DNA of 64,000 nt from an uncultured Paludibaculum sp. (GTDB taxonomy: Bacteria > Acidobacteriota > Terriglobia > Bryobacterales > Bryobacteraceae): contig NZ_OY762267.1 in NCBI RefSeq assembly GCF_963665245.1, positions 1,736,001 to 1,800,000 of the forward strand, written 5' to 3'. Shown one piece after another: positions 34,825-43,567 of the stretch (positions are counted from its first letter, which is position 1; each line of letters starts with the position of its first letter). The position numbers and the translations under genes were made by a program. The notes beneath the pieces were generated by a model. The model saw only the letters and a program-made list of their open reading frames with translations. It was not told the origin of the DNA and searched no databases.

Positions 34825-36283
34825 TCTTCCGCCAGTGCGCCGGCGAAGGCAGCTTAGCCCCCACCAGAGTCTGCTGGTACAGCCGGATGATCGACTTCGG
34901 TCCACCCGCAGGCAACGGCTGGGTGACGGTCTGCGTGACCGTGCCCTCAATCAGCTTGCCGAAAACGCGCTGGTTGTTGACATAGATCTCCAGGCGCCAG
35001 GCACGATTCTCTTCGGCCGAGACGTCCAGCTTCATCACTTTGCCGCCGCGCAGATCCACCGTCGACGAAAGCACCACACCGCGCACCTCGTCTCGCGGCC
35101 ACGTCACCAGCGTCTCGTTGTCCAGATAGGTGATCCCCCGGATGCCGGCCAATCCTCCACCTCCACCGCCACAGCCGGCCCGCTCCAGCCGCCAGCGCGG
35201 ATCCCAATACCGCGTGAGCTCCGCCAGGCTGAAGAAGTCCGGCGCGACCTCTGGCGGCGCCAGAGGCTGCCGGGCTATATTCATGATTCTAGGCGCTATC
35301 CCTGAGATCCTCTCGTCCACCGGCGGATCGAAAGTCAGCGGCCCCATGCGGCTGCCGGCCACCCGGTTCTGCAGCTTCTCCACCAGCGCCGGGGGCAGCC
35401 CTTTCATCCCGTGCAGTGCGCCCACCACAGCCGCCGCGCTCGCGGCGTTACAGTCGGCATCGGTGAAATCGGCGGCGCCCATGGCCAGATTGACCGTCTT
35501 GAGGAAGTCGCCTTCTCCAAAATAGACACTCATCGCCACCAGCGCCCCGTTGGCCACGGCATTGTTCGTGGCAGGATACTCGATGTGCCAGCGATCCTCG
35601 ACCGCATTGGCGATCTCCCTGGGATACCGGCCGGCCCTCGCCATCGACAGAGCCTGGTCCAGCGCCTGCCGGTACGGCGAGCGCGGGTCGATGTAGCCAG
35701 CGGCCTTCTCCACAATCACTTTCGGGTCTGTCTCGGAGTAGGCCAGCGACACCATTGCCGCCACAAACACGCCACCGTCCACCGCCTCGGCGAAGCCATT
35801 GATGCGGCCGTAGTAGCGAGCCAACCGCGCCGCCAGCGCTGGGTTTCCCGGCGCCAACATCCCGTAGATATCGGAAGAGAACTGCGGTCCGATGGTGAAC
35901 CAGAGACGGTTGTACCGCGGATGACCTGTGTCCGGCGGTTGGACGCCCCGCTGCATGAGGAGCCGGGCCTGTTCCGAAGACCCCCACGATCCGGCATTGT
36001 CCTCCCGCCACTGGGCGCCAAGTTGCTGGATGGTCAGCCGCGGACCATACTTCTCGAAGGCTCGTAAGGCGACAATCTCGTAATAGTAATCATCGTCCAC
36101 CGGAGCGGGTCCCCTGAACGTCGCCGGCAGGTCGTTGACCCAGGTCACGGATGCCGGTTTATGTTCGAACGGAAACCCCATGTTCGCCCCCAGGATTTGG
36201 GCCGTAAATGCCGCGCGAGTACGGTCTTCCACGGATTGGGCACTCAGCGAACAGGAGAGGAAGAGAAGCAGGGCGGCGCGCAT
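34793..36283 (-). CDS. exported ADP-ribosylglycohydrolase-family protein
   Basis: The 496-residue protein has a signal peptide (MRAALLLFLSCSLSAQS). The ADP-ribosylglycohydrolase (ARH/DraG) core follows, with the metal motifs APVDDDYYYEIVALRAF and ADFTDADCNAASAAAVVGAL in place of the usual DDT and DTDT forms, so metal-ligand Asp residues are kept. The C-terminal 130 residues form an extra beta-rich domain (ITYLDNETLVTWPRDEVRGV). Most ARH proteins are cytoplasmic, so export is unusual. It may cleave N-glycosidic bonds of an extracellular substrate. ATG 36283 is chosen for the signal peptide. Confidence 0.88.
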   Translation of the reverse strand: MRAALLLFLSCSLSAQSVEDRTRAAFTAQILGANMGFPFEHKPASVTWVNDLPATFRGPAPVDDDYYYEIVALRAFEKYGPRLTIQQLGAQWREDNAGSWGSSEQARLLMQRGVQPPDTGHPRYNRLWFTIGPQFSSDIYGMLAPGNPALAARLARYYGRINGFAEAVDGGVFVAAMVSLAYSETDPKVIVEKAAGYIDPRSPYRQALDQALSMARAGRYPREIANAVEDRWHIEYPATNNAVANGALVAMSVYFGEGDFLKTVNLAMGAADFTDADCNAASAAAVVGALHGMKGLPPALVEKLQNRVAGSRMGPLTFDPPVDERISGIAPRIMNIARQPLAPPEVAPDFFSLAELTRYWDPRWRLERAGCGGGGGGLAGIRGITYLDNETLVTWPRDEVRGVVLSSTVDLRGGKVMKLDVSAEENRAWRLEIYVNNQRVFGKLIEGTVTQTVTQPLPAGGPKSIIRLYQQTLVGAKLPSPAHWRKITIGPATPLR

Positions 36284-36334
36284 ACGAGTCTGGATCCATG
36301 CTACTATGCGGAAAGACCAGCCCACACACTTCGC

Positions 36335-36427
36335 GGAGAGGTGGCTGAGTGGTCGAAAGCAGCGGTTTGCTAAACCGTCGTAGGGTGTAAAGCTCTACCG
36401 AGAGTTCGAATCTCTCCCTCTCCGCCA
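36335..36427 (+). tRNA. tRNA-Ser (anticodon GCU)
   Basis: A 93-base class II tRNA has acceptor GGAGAGG paired with CCTCTCC, discriminator G and encoded CCA. The anticodon arm CGGTTTGCTAAACCG gives anticodon GCT, a long variable arm follows (TAGGGTGTAAAGCTCTA), and the T arm is GAGAGTTCGAATCTCTC. Its 3' part is duplicated at 43495, where an island inserted. Confidence 0.96.
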
Positions 36428-36439
36428 TAGCCCAACAAA
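36367..36439 (+). repeat. attachment site, tRNA-side copy (73-bp direct repeat)
   Basis: This 73-bp stretch starts in the tRNA-Ser anticodon loop and continues 12 bases beyond CCA. It is identical to 43495-43567. Homology continues imperfectly beyond (AATCAAAAGACTTA against AACAAAAGGACTTA). It is the tRNA-side junction of the integrated island. Confidence 0.93.
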
Positions 36440-36504
36440 TCAAAAGACTTACGAGCAGACTGCGAGCCGAGACGCAAAACCCGTTTGCGGTGTGCGCGCC
36501 TCGA

Positions 36505-36524
36505 CTGCAACCCTTTTGCAACCC
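36505..36524 (+). repeat. left paired repeat CTGCAACCC-N3-TGCAACCC
   Basis: The same two-part motif occurs in the same orientation at 43343-43362 near the other end of the island. Duplicated motifs close to both att sites are typical of integrase arm-binding sites; this role is inferred. Confidence 0.55.
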
Positions 36525-36552
36525 TGAGATTTTGTAACCGCCGGCCCGAGGA

Positions 36553-37682
36553 CTACCCGGCCTTCGCGGGCTTGGGCATGGCCACCAGCTTCTTCTGATT
36601 GTCGATGGCCTTGCGTAGGATCTCGTCCGTCCGACGGGCAGCCTCGTGGTCCTGCCCAGGCAGTAAGTGCATGTAGGTAGATAGGGTAAAGCTGGCGCGG
36701 CTGTGGCCGAGTCGTGAGCTGATCTCCTTCAAGTCAACGCCGGCGCGCAGCAGGTGGCTCGCATGGCTGTGCCTGAGCGCGTGGAAGTTTGGGCCCGACA
36801 CCTTCCGCCGCGACAGCAACGCGCGATAGCAGGAGGTGAATGCCGAGGGCTTCCACAACCCACCATCCGGCAGGCAGCAAATGAGATCGTTCTGTTCGTA
36901 CCCGTCCTGCCCGAGCATTTCCATCGTGGCTATCTGTTCAGCTCTGAGCTCATCGAGTGCCTCAATGACCAGCGGCGGGAGCGCCACCGTCCGGATCCGG
37001 GTTTTGGGCTCCTTGAAAACCAGCCCGCCAACTTTGGTCTGTTCGAGCGAGCGGTCCACCAGCAGGGTCCCGAGGTCACTATCGATCGAGCTCCAGCGAG
37101 CGGCCAGATTTCGCCGCGGCGCAGGCCGGCGCCCACGGCGAGCAGGATTGGAACGTAGAGGCGCGTGCCTCGAGCGGCGGCGATGAGCGCGGCCGAGTCC
37201 AGCTCGCAGAGAATCTTCACTTCCTTCTGACTAACCTTGGGCGGATCCACAGAATCGCAGGGATTGCGAGGGATCAGTTGCCAGCGCACAGCGTGCTTCA
37301 ACGCCTCACTCAGTATTCGGTGATGGTGGCCCACCGACCTGGCCGAAAGGGCGCCGGGGCGGCCGTCCTTGCGGCTACCCGGCCGCATGCATGCGCTGTA
37401 GAAGCTGAGGATGTGGACAGGTAGGAACTTCTGGAGCCGGATACCGCCGAGGGCCGGCTTGATGTGCTGCTCGATCACCGATCGGTACCGCTGCGCCGTG
37501 GTGCCAGCTACGTTGACCTCGACGTAGTCTTTCAGCCAGGTATCCAGGAACTCGCCAACAGTCCGCTTGTGCGATTCGACGAGCTCGTTCGAGTAGTGCT
37601 GCCCCAGCAACTTCGCCAGTTCGCGCTCTGCGTCGTCGCGGGTTCCCTGCCTTGTGAACTCACAGGAGGTTTTGATGCTCAT
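36553..37682 (-). pseudogene. tyrosine-family integrase, frameshifted and 5'-truncated
   Basis: Two frames together encode an integrase. The first has the core-binding domain (VGEFLDTWLKDYVEVNVAGT, QHIKPALGGIRLQKFLPVHI) and the start of the catalytic domain (AVGAGLRRGEI, with catalytic Arg). The second continues with RWSSIDSDLGTLLVDRSLEQ and has LRHSHASHLLRAG, LGHSRASFTLSTYMHL and the catalytic Tyr. One base appears lost near 37100-37106. The N-terminal arm-binding domain is also missing, since an in-frame TGA precedes ATG 37682. A sequencing error could explain the frameshift but not the truncation. Confidence 0.85.
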
Positions 37683-38533
37683 TGTTCAACGTCGAGCGGT
37701 CCACAACGCCGGTATAGAGGCAGTTGGCACGGGATCCCTGGATCCGGGACTCATTGCCAGCGGCAGGGACAAGGGGATGCCGGTACTGACCGGGGACTCC
37801 GCCGGCCAGAGCTCTTGGATGACCTCGAAGGGTACCGGGACGCCAGCCAGTCTCCCGAGAGCAGTCGAAGCCGAAGCACGGCGCGGCAAGCCCAAAAGCC
37901 TCGGTAAAGAGCCGCGGAGCCACCAACTGTGAGGGCTGCCGCGCCGCGCCCGCCCGTCGCTGCCATGCCGTTCTATGCCGATGGACGGTTTGCTCACAGG
38001 GTTCAACCTGAAGATGTGCCGACTTTCCTGCCTCACTGCGATCTCATCAGGCCGAGGAAGGGTCACCTTGGCCGACTATGCACCTTCGGCTTGACGAAGA
38101 GGACGGCCAGCCTCTGCGCTGTATCGATACGCGGGGAGGTTGATCGAGCTTCAGCTCTTGATACCAACAGCGCCCGGACTCAGGACATGGCGGTTGACTT
38201 GGGCGTTGCGCGGTATTCGAGGATCACGCTAAAGAGCCACGTATGGATCGGGTGTGGCCTGGAGCCTAAGGGTCTAGGAAATGGCTGACTCGTCCCCATT
38301 CACCTCCTTGGTTGCTGGCTTCGAGACAAGATCGAGAATGACCTGTAGGCGAGCGATGGCTTACAGCTAATGAAGTCCCCTCCGCGTGCGGATGTCTCTC
38401 GCCACCACGCTGGGGGCGAGGTTAACAGAGATATGGCGAGGCAAGGATGTCGTCGAGGTACCTGGGGGCACGACTTCGCGCAGTGCAGTGCAGTGGGAAA
38501 TGACGGTGGTACTGATTTTCGGGGACGGGGACT
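37683..38533. other. gene-poor stretch of the island
   Basis: No convincing gene is seen in these 850 bases. Open frames on both strands (for example plus 37654-37932) are short and lack recognisable domains or consistent codon bias. The stretch may contain decayed remnants of mobile DNA and the lost 5' end of the integrase. Confidence 0.5.
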
Positions 38534-38914
38534 CTACTCTGCTGGCGGGTACGGGACAGACCGAGGGTGAGGGCCCGCATAGTACACCAACACATCATGA
38601 TTTTCGGGCCGCGGCTTATAGTAGATCCTCGCGCCCGACCCCACCTCGTAGCACCATGCCCCCGCATAATTCTTGTGGCGCAAGGCATAGCAGCGACCGT
38701 TTATGGGCCGTGTGGGATTTTTGCTGAGCCACTCGTAGGCTCGCCTACAGTTGCCTGGTAGATTCGTACAGAGTTCGCTCCAGCCGCTTACGACATGCCG
38801 ATTGTGAGCAGTGATCCGCCATATACATTCAAGGTCAAGGGTTTCTAGGTCACCCAACTCCGAGGTCGAGAGGGACAACCCACTGCTTGCCGGATTGTCA
38901 CCTCCCTCACTCAT
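38534..38914 (-). CDS. putative toxin, RelE/ParE-like (partner of adjacent antitoxin)
   Basis: The 126-residue protein has an acidic N-terminus, then a compact domain: WSELCTNLPGNCRRAYEWLS, PINGRCYALRHKNYAGAWCY, EVGSGARIYYKPRPENHDVL and VYYAGPHP. The order helix, helix and antiparallel strands ending in RIYY and a hydrophobic strand resembles RelE/ParE toxins, but similarity is weak and no catalytic set is certain. Its ATG overlaps the stop of the Phd-like antitoxin gene (ATGA), a common arrangement in toxin-antitoxin operons. Function is inferred mainly from this context. Confidence 0.6.
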   Translation of the reverse strand: MSEGGDNPASSGLSLSTSELGDLETLDLECIWRITAHNRHVVSGWSELCTNLPGNCRRAYEWLSKNPTRPINGRCYALRHKNYAGAWCYEVGSGARIYYKPRPENHDVLVYYAGPHPRSVPYPPAE

Positions 38915-39417
38915 GCTCCTAACCCACTTTCGTCGGGAGCAGAGGGCAATGGTTGCTCCGCCGCCTCTTCGGTGAACATTGCATGATCAAGCACACCACT
39001 TTGGACGGCAGCTGCACTCTCTCTCCAAGCGTGCATCACACCCTCAACTTCTTCCCAATCGGAGCCCTCACTTAGAATCTTTTGAACGGCCTGAGTCAAT
39101 TCAGCAGTGAACTTCTGCAGGTCATCCTTCTCATACACGGCCAACCAAGCATAGGGCTCATGCTGCACTCCGTCAGCGGACAAGGCAAGCGCTATCGCTG
39201 CCAAGAGCCTGGTCACCGTTACAAATCCATCAACCGTGCGATAGAGCCGGGCCGCTTGCTCCCGGGGCATCAACGCGAACTGGTCTGCATTGCGAGATAT
39301 GGTTACTGGTTGTCGAAGTGCGGTATCAAGCACCTCTGCACTACGCCGATTCAAATCCGTCGACGTGAACATCTTATCGCTGAACATAGCTGGGCGAGCA
39401 ATCGCCGCGCTGCACAT
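38911..39417 (-). CDS. Phd/YefM-like antitoxin with C-terminal extension
   Basis: The 168-residue protein opens (after about 15 residues) with MFTSTDLNRRSAEVLDTALR and QPVTISRNADQFALMPREQA followed by ARLY, the Phd/YefM DNA-binding fold. The C-terminal half (about 80-168) is acidic and would bind the toxin, and is longer than usual. ATG 39417 is chosen because GGAGG sits five bases before it; an earlier ATG at 39459 has no such site. TATAAA at about 39490 on this strand could serve as a -10 element. It probably represses its own operon. Confidence 0.75.
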   Translation of the reverse strand: MCSAAIARPAMFSDKMFTSTDLNRRSAEVLDTALRQPVTISRNADQFALMPREQAARLYRTVDGFVTVTRLLAAIALALSADGVQHEPYAWLAVYEKDDLQKFTAELTQAVQKILSEGSDWEEVEGVMHAWRESAAAVQSGVLDHAMFTEEAAEQPLPSAPDESGLGA

Positions 39418-40657
39418 TGGGCCCTCCAATCCGAAATCGGATCGCTTGGTTACGATCATGCTAGTGAAATCGGATAATCCTACGTATAACTTTATAGGAA
39501 ATTTTTAGCATCCGCTATTTTTGATGCGGAAGCTGGAGATTCGGTTACAGGATCTCATCGCAGGTGCCTCCTTGGCGTAGAGTCCTACGGAGAATTGTAC
39601 GCATGTAGACTCTAGTAGTCAACAACGAAATCGGACGTAAGCGTCAAACCGCCGTTAACCTCTGTAAACCCAACCGGGTGTAGAACAGTTCAGCGGATGA
39701 GAATACGTGGCGAATAGAACCGATACATGGTCTATCCCTATAGACTTGCGGGGATTCATTGAACCCGAGCGGACCCTTCAGTGACCCGGCAGGCCAGCGG
39801 ACCCCTGCCCATTCAAATGTCAAGAGTGCCCAACTGGAAGCTCTTCACTGTGGATGCCGATCCCTGCCTGCCGGGGCGTTATTGTCAACTATTTGAGCGC
39901 ACTTGGGCGAATGTCTGGTGGTCGGTGCGGCGGCAAGCGATTCGATGATGGACACGGAGGCAGTGCCCGCCGGGGACCCAACTTCTGTGGTTCGGCAGGC
40001 AAACACCTTTCTTTTCAACGTCGAGATTGGGTCACCGTCACTCGCTGATTGCGCCTACAAGGAAGTCGTCAAGCTCATTCCGAACCACTGTACCAGCATT
40101 GCCTGATGCTCGGTCAGCCGACTGATACTTCATTGGCGAAACGTTACGCCCGTTCTGGTCGGCCTCACCACGCCCAACATCACAAGGTCAGCCAGTTCCT
40201 CGAACACGTTCCGGGGTTCCTGGCTAAGCCCAGCCTGCCGTCATGGCTGCGTCCCAGTCATCCGCAGCACCTGCGTCTGGAGACAGTTAAGAATGTGCGC
40301 CGCCACTCACACGCGCTTCCGATGCCAGGCCGGTCGCAGTTCCAGATCAATGCTGTGCACCCGAAACGCGGCCTCAGAGTTGGTGAATTGGATGTAAGCC
40401 ATCCAGAGGGTTCGCCTTGCCGCGCCCTTCCCAGCCACTCCTCACTCGTTGCCCAGAAGAACCACACCGGGCCGCGGGTTCGCCGAACAAATTGCCGACC
40501 GGCCGATCGAAGGCGCCTGCCGCCTGTTATCCCCACGTGCACGTTATGGCGGTCCTCTTCAACAGAAGTGCCCACACTGCTTCCGGCATCGCGTTGCGAT
40601 GTATAGCTATAAACTACTTGCGGTCAGACAGAATGGACGGTAAAGTCCATAACTGTC
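39418..40657. other. gene-poor stretch of the island
   Basis: About 1.2 kb contains no gene I can support. The first 250 bases are AT-richer (TTTATAGGAAATTTTTAGC near 39490) and probably hold the antitoxin promoter. Longer open frames here on either strand lack domains and are likely chance. Confidence 0.5.
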
Positions 40658-41023
40658 ATGCCCACCACTGGATCGGTCAAACGCCCCCGGCGAAAGCGGA
40701 ACAGGCGCTACGGAGAGCTTGTGGCACGAGTTGCGGAGATGAGCGGCCGGAGCGCGCCAACAATCTATGCGGTGCTTGCGGGTCGCGTTCGCTCCGCGCC
40801 CATCCAGGCTGCAATCGAAGCCTGCTACACGGAGATTGCCAGCGGGATTCCCGCTAAGCAGCAGTCGGCGCCGGCGCCGAGGCATGTCAAGTATCACGAA
40901 GGGTGGGACCTCTCGACGATCCCGCTCCACGTCCTTCGGTGCGAGGTTGAGCGGCGCAATTCCGCTGCCAGGCCCCTCGCCCACCCCACGCCTGAAAAGG
41001 CAGATGGTGTCCGCCTGACGTAA
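40658..41023 (+). CDS. small basic protein with a helix-turn-helix-like segment
   Basis: The 121-residue protein starts with a basic tail (KRPRRKRNRRYGELV), followed by ARVAEMSGRSAPTIYAVLAG and RVRSAPIQAAIEACYTEIAS. The spacing resembles a helix-turn-helix of the LacI/Xre kind. The remaining part (HEGWDLSTIPLHVLRCEVER) is unfamiliar. Third-position bias supports coding. A clear ribosome binding site is not seen. It may be an island regulator; confidence is moderate. Confidence 0.5.
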   Translation: MPTTGSVKRPRRKRNRRYGELVARVAEMSGRSAPTIYAVLAGRVRSAPIQAAIEACYTEIASGIPAKQQSAPAPRHVKYHEGWDLSTIPLHVLRCEVERRNSAARPLAHPTPEKADGVRLT

Positions 41024-41634
41024 TTGGGGTGGAAGGCTGAATGGGCAACGTTCACACACCGCCCAAGTTGACGCTGCCGCGATGAAGTGCTTCAGAAGGA
41101 AGGCCGGACTGTCCGTTCTCGATGAAGCACGGATTGCACGGATCGAACCCAAGACCATTCTGCTGTGTGCGACTGCAGCTAACCTGAGCCCAGCGCAAGC
41201 CTGTTGCGCTTTTTGGTGAATGCAATCTTCAAATTTGCCGAGGCGAGATACGCCAGGAAGGCATTTTCCCATCGCCGGACCTTTAGCTCGAGACGCGACA
41301 CGAAGCAGGCAGAGAATAGCACTCAAAGCGGCAGTCAGGGCCAATCCGCGAAGGTATTGTCGACTACTCGGTCGTACGATGGCCATCGGCGCAGACTTCG
41401 CCAGAAACGAAATCCTCGACTCTATCTCAAATATCTTGCGAGTGAGCCTTCAACCGCACAAAGGCTAAATCAGTAATGACGTCGGGTTAGTCGCTCCAGG
41501 TGGTTTGACGATCCTCGCCTGCGAGGGGCTCGGCGCCGTTGAATAACTCGGACTGTCAGAATCGACCTCCTTTGGAATCATCGGTTTGACAGAGGCGTGG
41601 TGGGCGTGAAAAGATTAGGGCCTCGAAAACTAAA
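41024..41634. other. gene-poor stretch upstream of the nucleotidyltransferase pair
   Basis: No supported gene lies in these 610 bases. Short open frames on both strands have no recognisable domain. The end of the stretch must contain the promoter for the following two-gene unit, but I see no strong match. Confidence 0.5.
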
Positions 41635-42117
41635 ATGGGCCCCACTTCCAAGCCAGAATTCCCGCCTCTTCTCCCCGGAGGGCTTCATCCAATGGGTGAG
41701 GAGGAGTTGGCTGATTTATGCGTGAAACGCTTTCCACTTTCGACTTCTCGAGCACCAATTATGGCCGGGTTGAGAGAGGTACTGGCGAGGCTGGCAGGAG
41801 TCGGTATAAACGCCGAAGTCTGGGTTGACGGGAGTTTCCTGACGGAGAAGATCGACCCAGACGACGTCGATTTCGCGATTAGGCTTATTGGAACGGAGTT
41901 CGACACGGCCCCTCAGGATGTGGTCGACGCCGTAGTGTGGGCGGTATCAGACCTGAAGACGTCTCACCGCGTCGACGGCTACGCTTGGGCAGAGTGGCCA
42001 GATGACCACTCGGAGCACGATTTTGGCAAAGAACGCCGATCATATTGGGAGAAGTGGTACGGCACGAGCAGGGGCGGCAATCCCAAGGGTATAGTGGTCA
42101 TCAGACTTGGGGCCTGA
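41635..42117 (+). CDS. minimal nucleotidyltransferase-fold protein (DUF6932-like)
   Basis: The 160-residue protein has PLLPGGLHPMGEEELADLCV, then a nucleotidyltransferase motif: VWVDGSFLTEKIDPDDVDFA, where the Gly-Ser and Asp-x-Asp spacing fits the pol-beta superfamily rule (hG[GS] then [DE]h[DE]h). The C-terminal part (WEKWYGTSRGGNPKGIVVIR) is typical of a family of unknown function found in mobile regions. Such proteins may add nucleotides to RNA or protein, as in MNT-type antitoxins. It is followed five bases later by a second gene, forming a two-gene unit. Confidence 0.8.
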   Translation: MGPTSKPEFPPLLPGGLHPMGEEELADLCVKRFPLSTSRAPIMAGLREVLARLAGVGINAEVWVDGSFLTEKIDPDDVDFAIRLIGTEFDTAPQDVVDAVVWAVSDLKTSHRVDGYAWAEWPDDHSEHDFGKERRSYWEKWYGTSRGGNPKGIVVIRLGA

Positions 42118-42122
42118 ATGCC

Positions 42123-43040
42123 ATGAACGCATTGGCAAACCTACAAAACGAACTCCGAGATGTGGGCGCCGGCATCGCTCGTGCAGAGGCAGTGCTCGCG
42201 CGAAGCCCGCAATCCAGATCGATCTTGATCACGCTCCAATCTCTCCAGAAGCGGCAGCACATGTTGGAGCAACGATTCCTGGAAGAAGCGAGTGCGCAAG
42301 AGCTTGACGTGTGCGCCTACCGGGTCTTCATGGATGAGTCGAGGCCGCTGGTCTCTGGCCTAGCTGCGATCCTGGGAGACTTCCAAAAGCTCTTCTCTCT
42401 CACCTACGCTTCAGTCCACAGTAAACAACCGCGCGAGCGGGTGCGGATCGGGATCGAGGCCGCAACGCAGACTTCGTTCGGATTTGCCTACACCTACAGC
42501 GGTTCCGTCGGATTCGTGCTAACCCTGCCCAATGACCAATCCACTCTCTTTGACACTGATCTTGACGAGGCGATGAACGTTGTTTTTTCGATGGCGAAGT
42601 CCCCAAAGCCAGAGCAAATCGTCGAGTACGCCCGACAGTATGGCCCTGGCCCGGTGCGCGCTCTCTTCAACTGGGCGAGCCACCATGCGGATCACAGTAT
42701 GGGGGCTGACATTGAGTGGCGGCGCGTGAACGAAGTTCGAGCATCACTCTTCATTCAACCCCCGGAGCTTCGAGAACTTCGTGACGCCATCGCGCTCACG
42801 AGCGACGTTCGCAGCACGAAGGTCGAAGTTGCCGGCGAACTAGTCGGAATTGACGTGGATAGGCGGACATTCCACCTTCGAGTTGAGAAGGAGGACTACA
42901 TCGGCTTGCTCTCCGATGACATCAGGCATGCGGTTGAAGTCCCGAAGCACTACCATGCCATGGTTGAAGAGCGAACCATCACGAAGTATTCCACCGACGA
43001 AGAGAAGACCACACGCATCCTGCTCTCGCTCCGCGACTAA
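42123..43040 (+). CDS. coiled-coil protein of unknown function, partner of the nucleotidyltransferase
   Basis: The 305-residue protein begins with an amphipathic coiled coil (LANLQNELRDVGAGIARAEA to about residue 65). A mixed alpha/beta region follows (SGSVGFVLTLPNDQSTLFDT, DLDEAMNVVFSMAKSPKPEQ) and a C-terminal beta-rich part (VEVAGELVGIDVDRRTFHLR, KHYHAMVEERTITKY). I recognise no known domain. Its start five bases after the nucleotidyltransferase stop suggests that the products act together. A defence, toxin-antitoxin or signalling module is a hypothesis from the island context. Confidence 0.8.
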   Translation: MNALANLQNELRDVGAGIARAEAVLARSPQSRSILITLQSLQKRQHMLEQRFLEEASAQELDVCAYRVFMDESRPLVSGLAAILGDFQKLFSLTYASVHSKQPRERVRIGIEAATQTSFGFAYTYSGSVGFVLTLPNDQSTLFDTDLDEAMNVVFSMAKSPKPEQIVEYARQYGPGPVRALFNWASHHADHSMGADIEWRRVNEVRASLFIQPPELRELRDAIALTSDVRSTKVEVAGELVGIDVDRRTFHLRVEKEDYIGLLSDDIRHAVEVPKHYHAMVEERTITKYSTDEEKTTRILLSLRD

Positions 43041-43494
43041 GAGGCTGATCAACCCTGGATCGTTCCGGCGAAACAGCGACGAATCGAACGTGATCATCTC
43101 GGGCATCCGGCAACCAGGCTTCAGCAAGTGGCGTTCACAGAGGCTCAACCGCAATCCGGGTTACTGACAAAGCCCGCGTGGATGTTGTGGTCAGCAAGCC
43201 ACCCAGACCCTCGGTGCTTTGGCATCGAGGGCAACAGTCGGAGAGCCCATAATCCCGGCATAGTCTTGGCCCCCAACAACCACGAGGCCACAAGGCGGCC
43301 ACCGTCAACACCCGCGGCGATCAACCAACCTATCGCGAGATTCTGCAACCCGAATGCAACCCGGACGAAGCGAAACGGTTCAAACCGAGACGCACCGAAG
43401 CTGCACAGAATGGACCGCTAAGTCTTTTATTTTGTGCCACTAAGCAGCACCAAACGACACTAGCCCAGCACTGCCTGGAACGGCCCGAGCCACA
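43041..43494. other. non-coding right end of the island
   Basis: No gene is supported in these 454 bases. They contain the second CTGCAACCC-N3-TGCAACCC motif at 43343-43362 and lead into the attachment-site copy. Confidence 0.5.
43343..43362 (+). repeat. right paired repeat CTGCAACCC-N3-TGCAACCC
   Basis: It matches the left copy at 36505-36524 except in the three spacer bases and has the same orientation. It is a candidate integrase arm-binding site. Confidence 0.55.
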
Positions 43495-43567
43495 TTGCTA
43501 AACCGTCGTAGGGTGTAAAGCTCTACCGAGAGTTCGAATCTCTCCCTCTCCGCCATAGCCCAACAAA
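43495..43567 (+). repeat. attachment site, distal copy with tRNA-Ser 3' fragment
   Basis: The 73 bases are identical to 36367-36439. They include the 3' part of tRNA-Ser from the anticodon loop through CCA but lack the acceptor 5' strand and D arm, so this is a footprint of integration rather than a gene. Confidence 0.93.

Larger units (their letters stand above)
36428..43567. mobile_element. genomic island integrated in tRNA-Ser, 7.1 kb
   Basis: The segment is flanked by 73-bp direct repeats of the tRNA 3' end. It begins with a tyrosine integrase reading toward the tRNA, the usual arrangement. It carries a toxin-antitoxin-like pair, a small basic protein and a nucleotidyltransferase-containing pair, separated by long gene-poor stretches unlike the dense chromosome around it. 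The integrase is frameshifted and truncated, so the island is probably stranded unless another integrase acts on it. Confidence 0.88.

Noticed and set aside
37654..37932. 92-codon plus-strand frame in the island, possible remnant of an intron or mobile element
   Set aside because: No recognisable domain or start signal. It was left within the gene-poor stretch because the resemblance was only an impression.
40607..41386. 259-codon minus-strand frame opposite the small basic protein gene
   Set aside because: No domain, no ribosome binding site, and composition like a reverse-frame shadow. The plus-strand frame has better codon bias.
43495..43556. Second tRNA-Ser gene
   Set aside because: Only the part from the anticodon loop to CCA is present; the 5' acceptor strand and D arm are missing. 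It is an attachment-site remnant.
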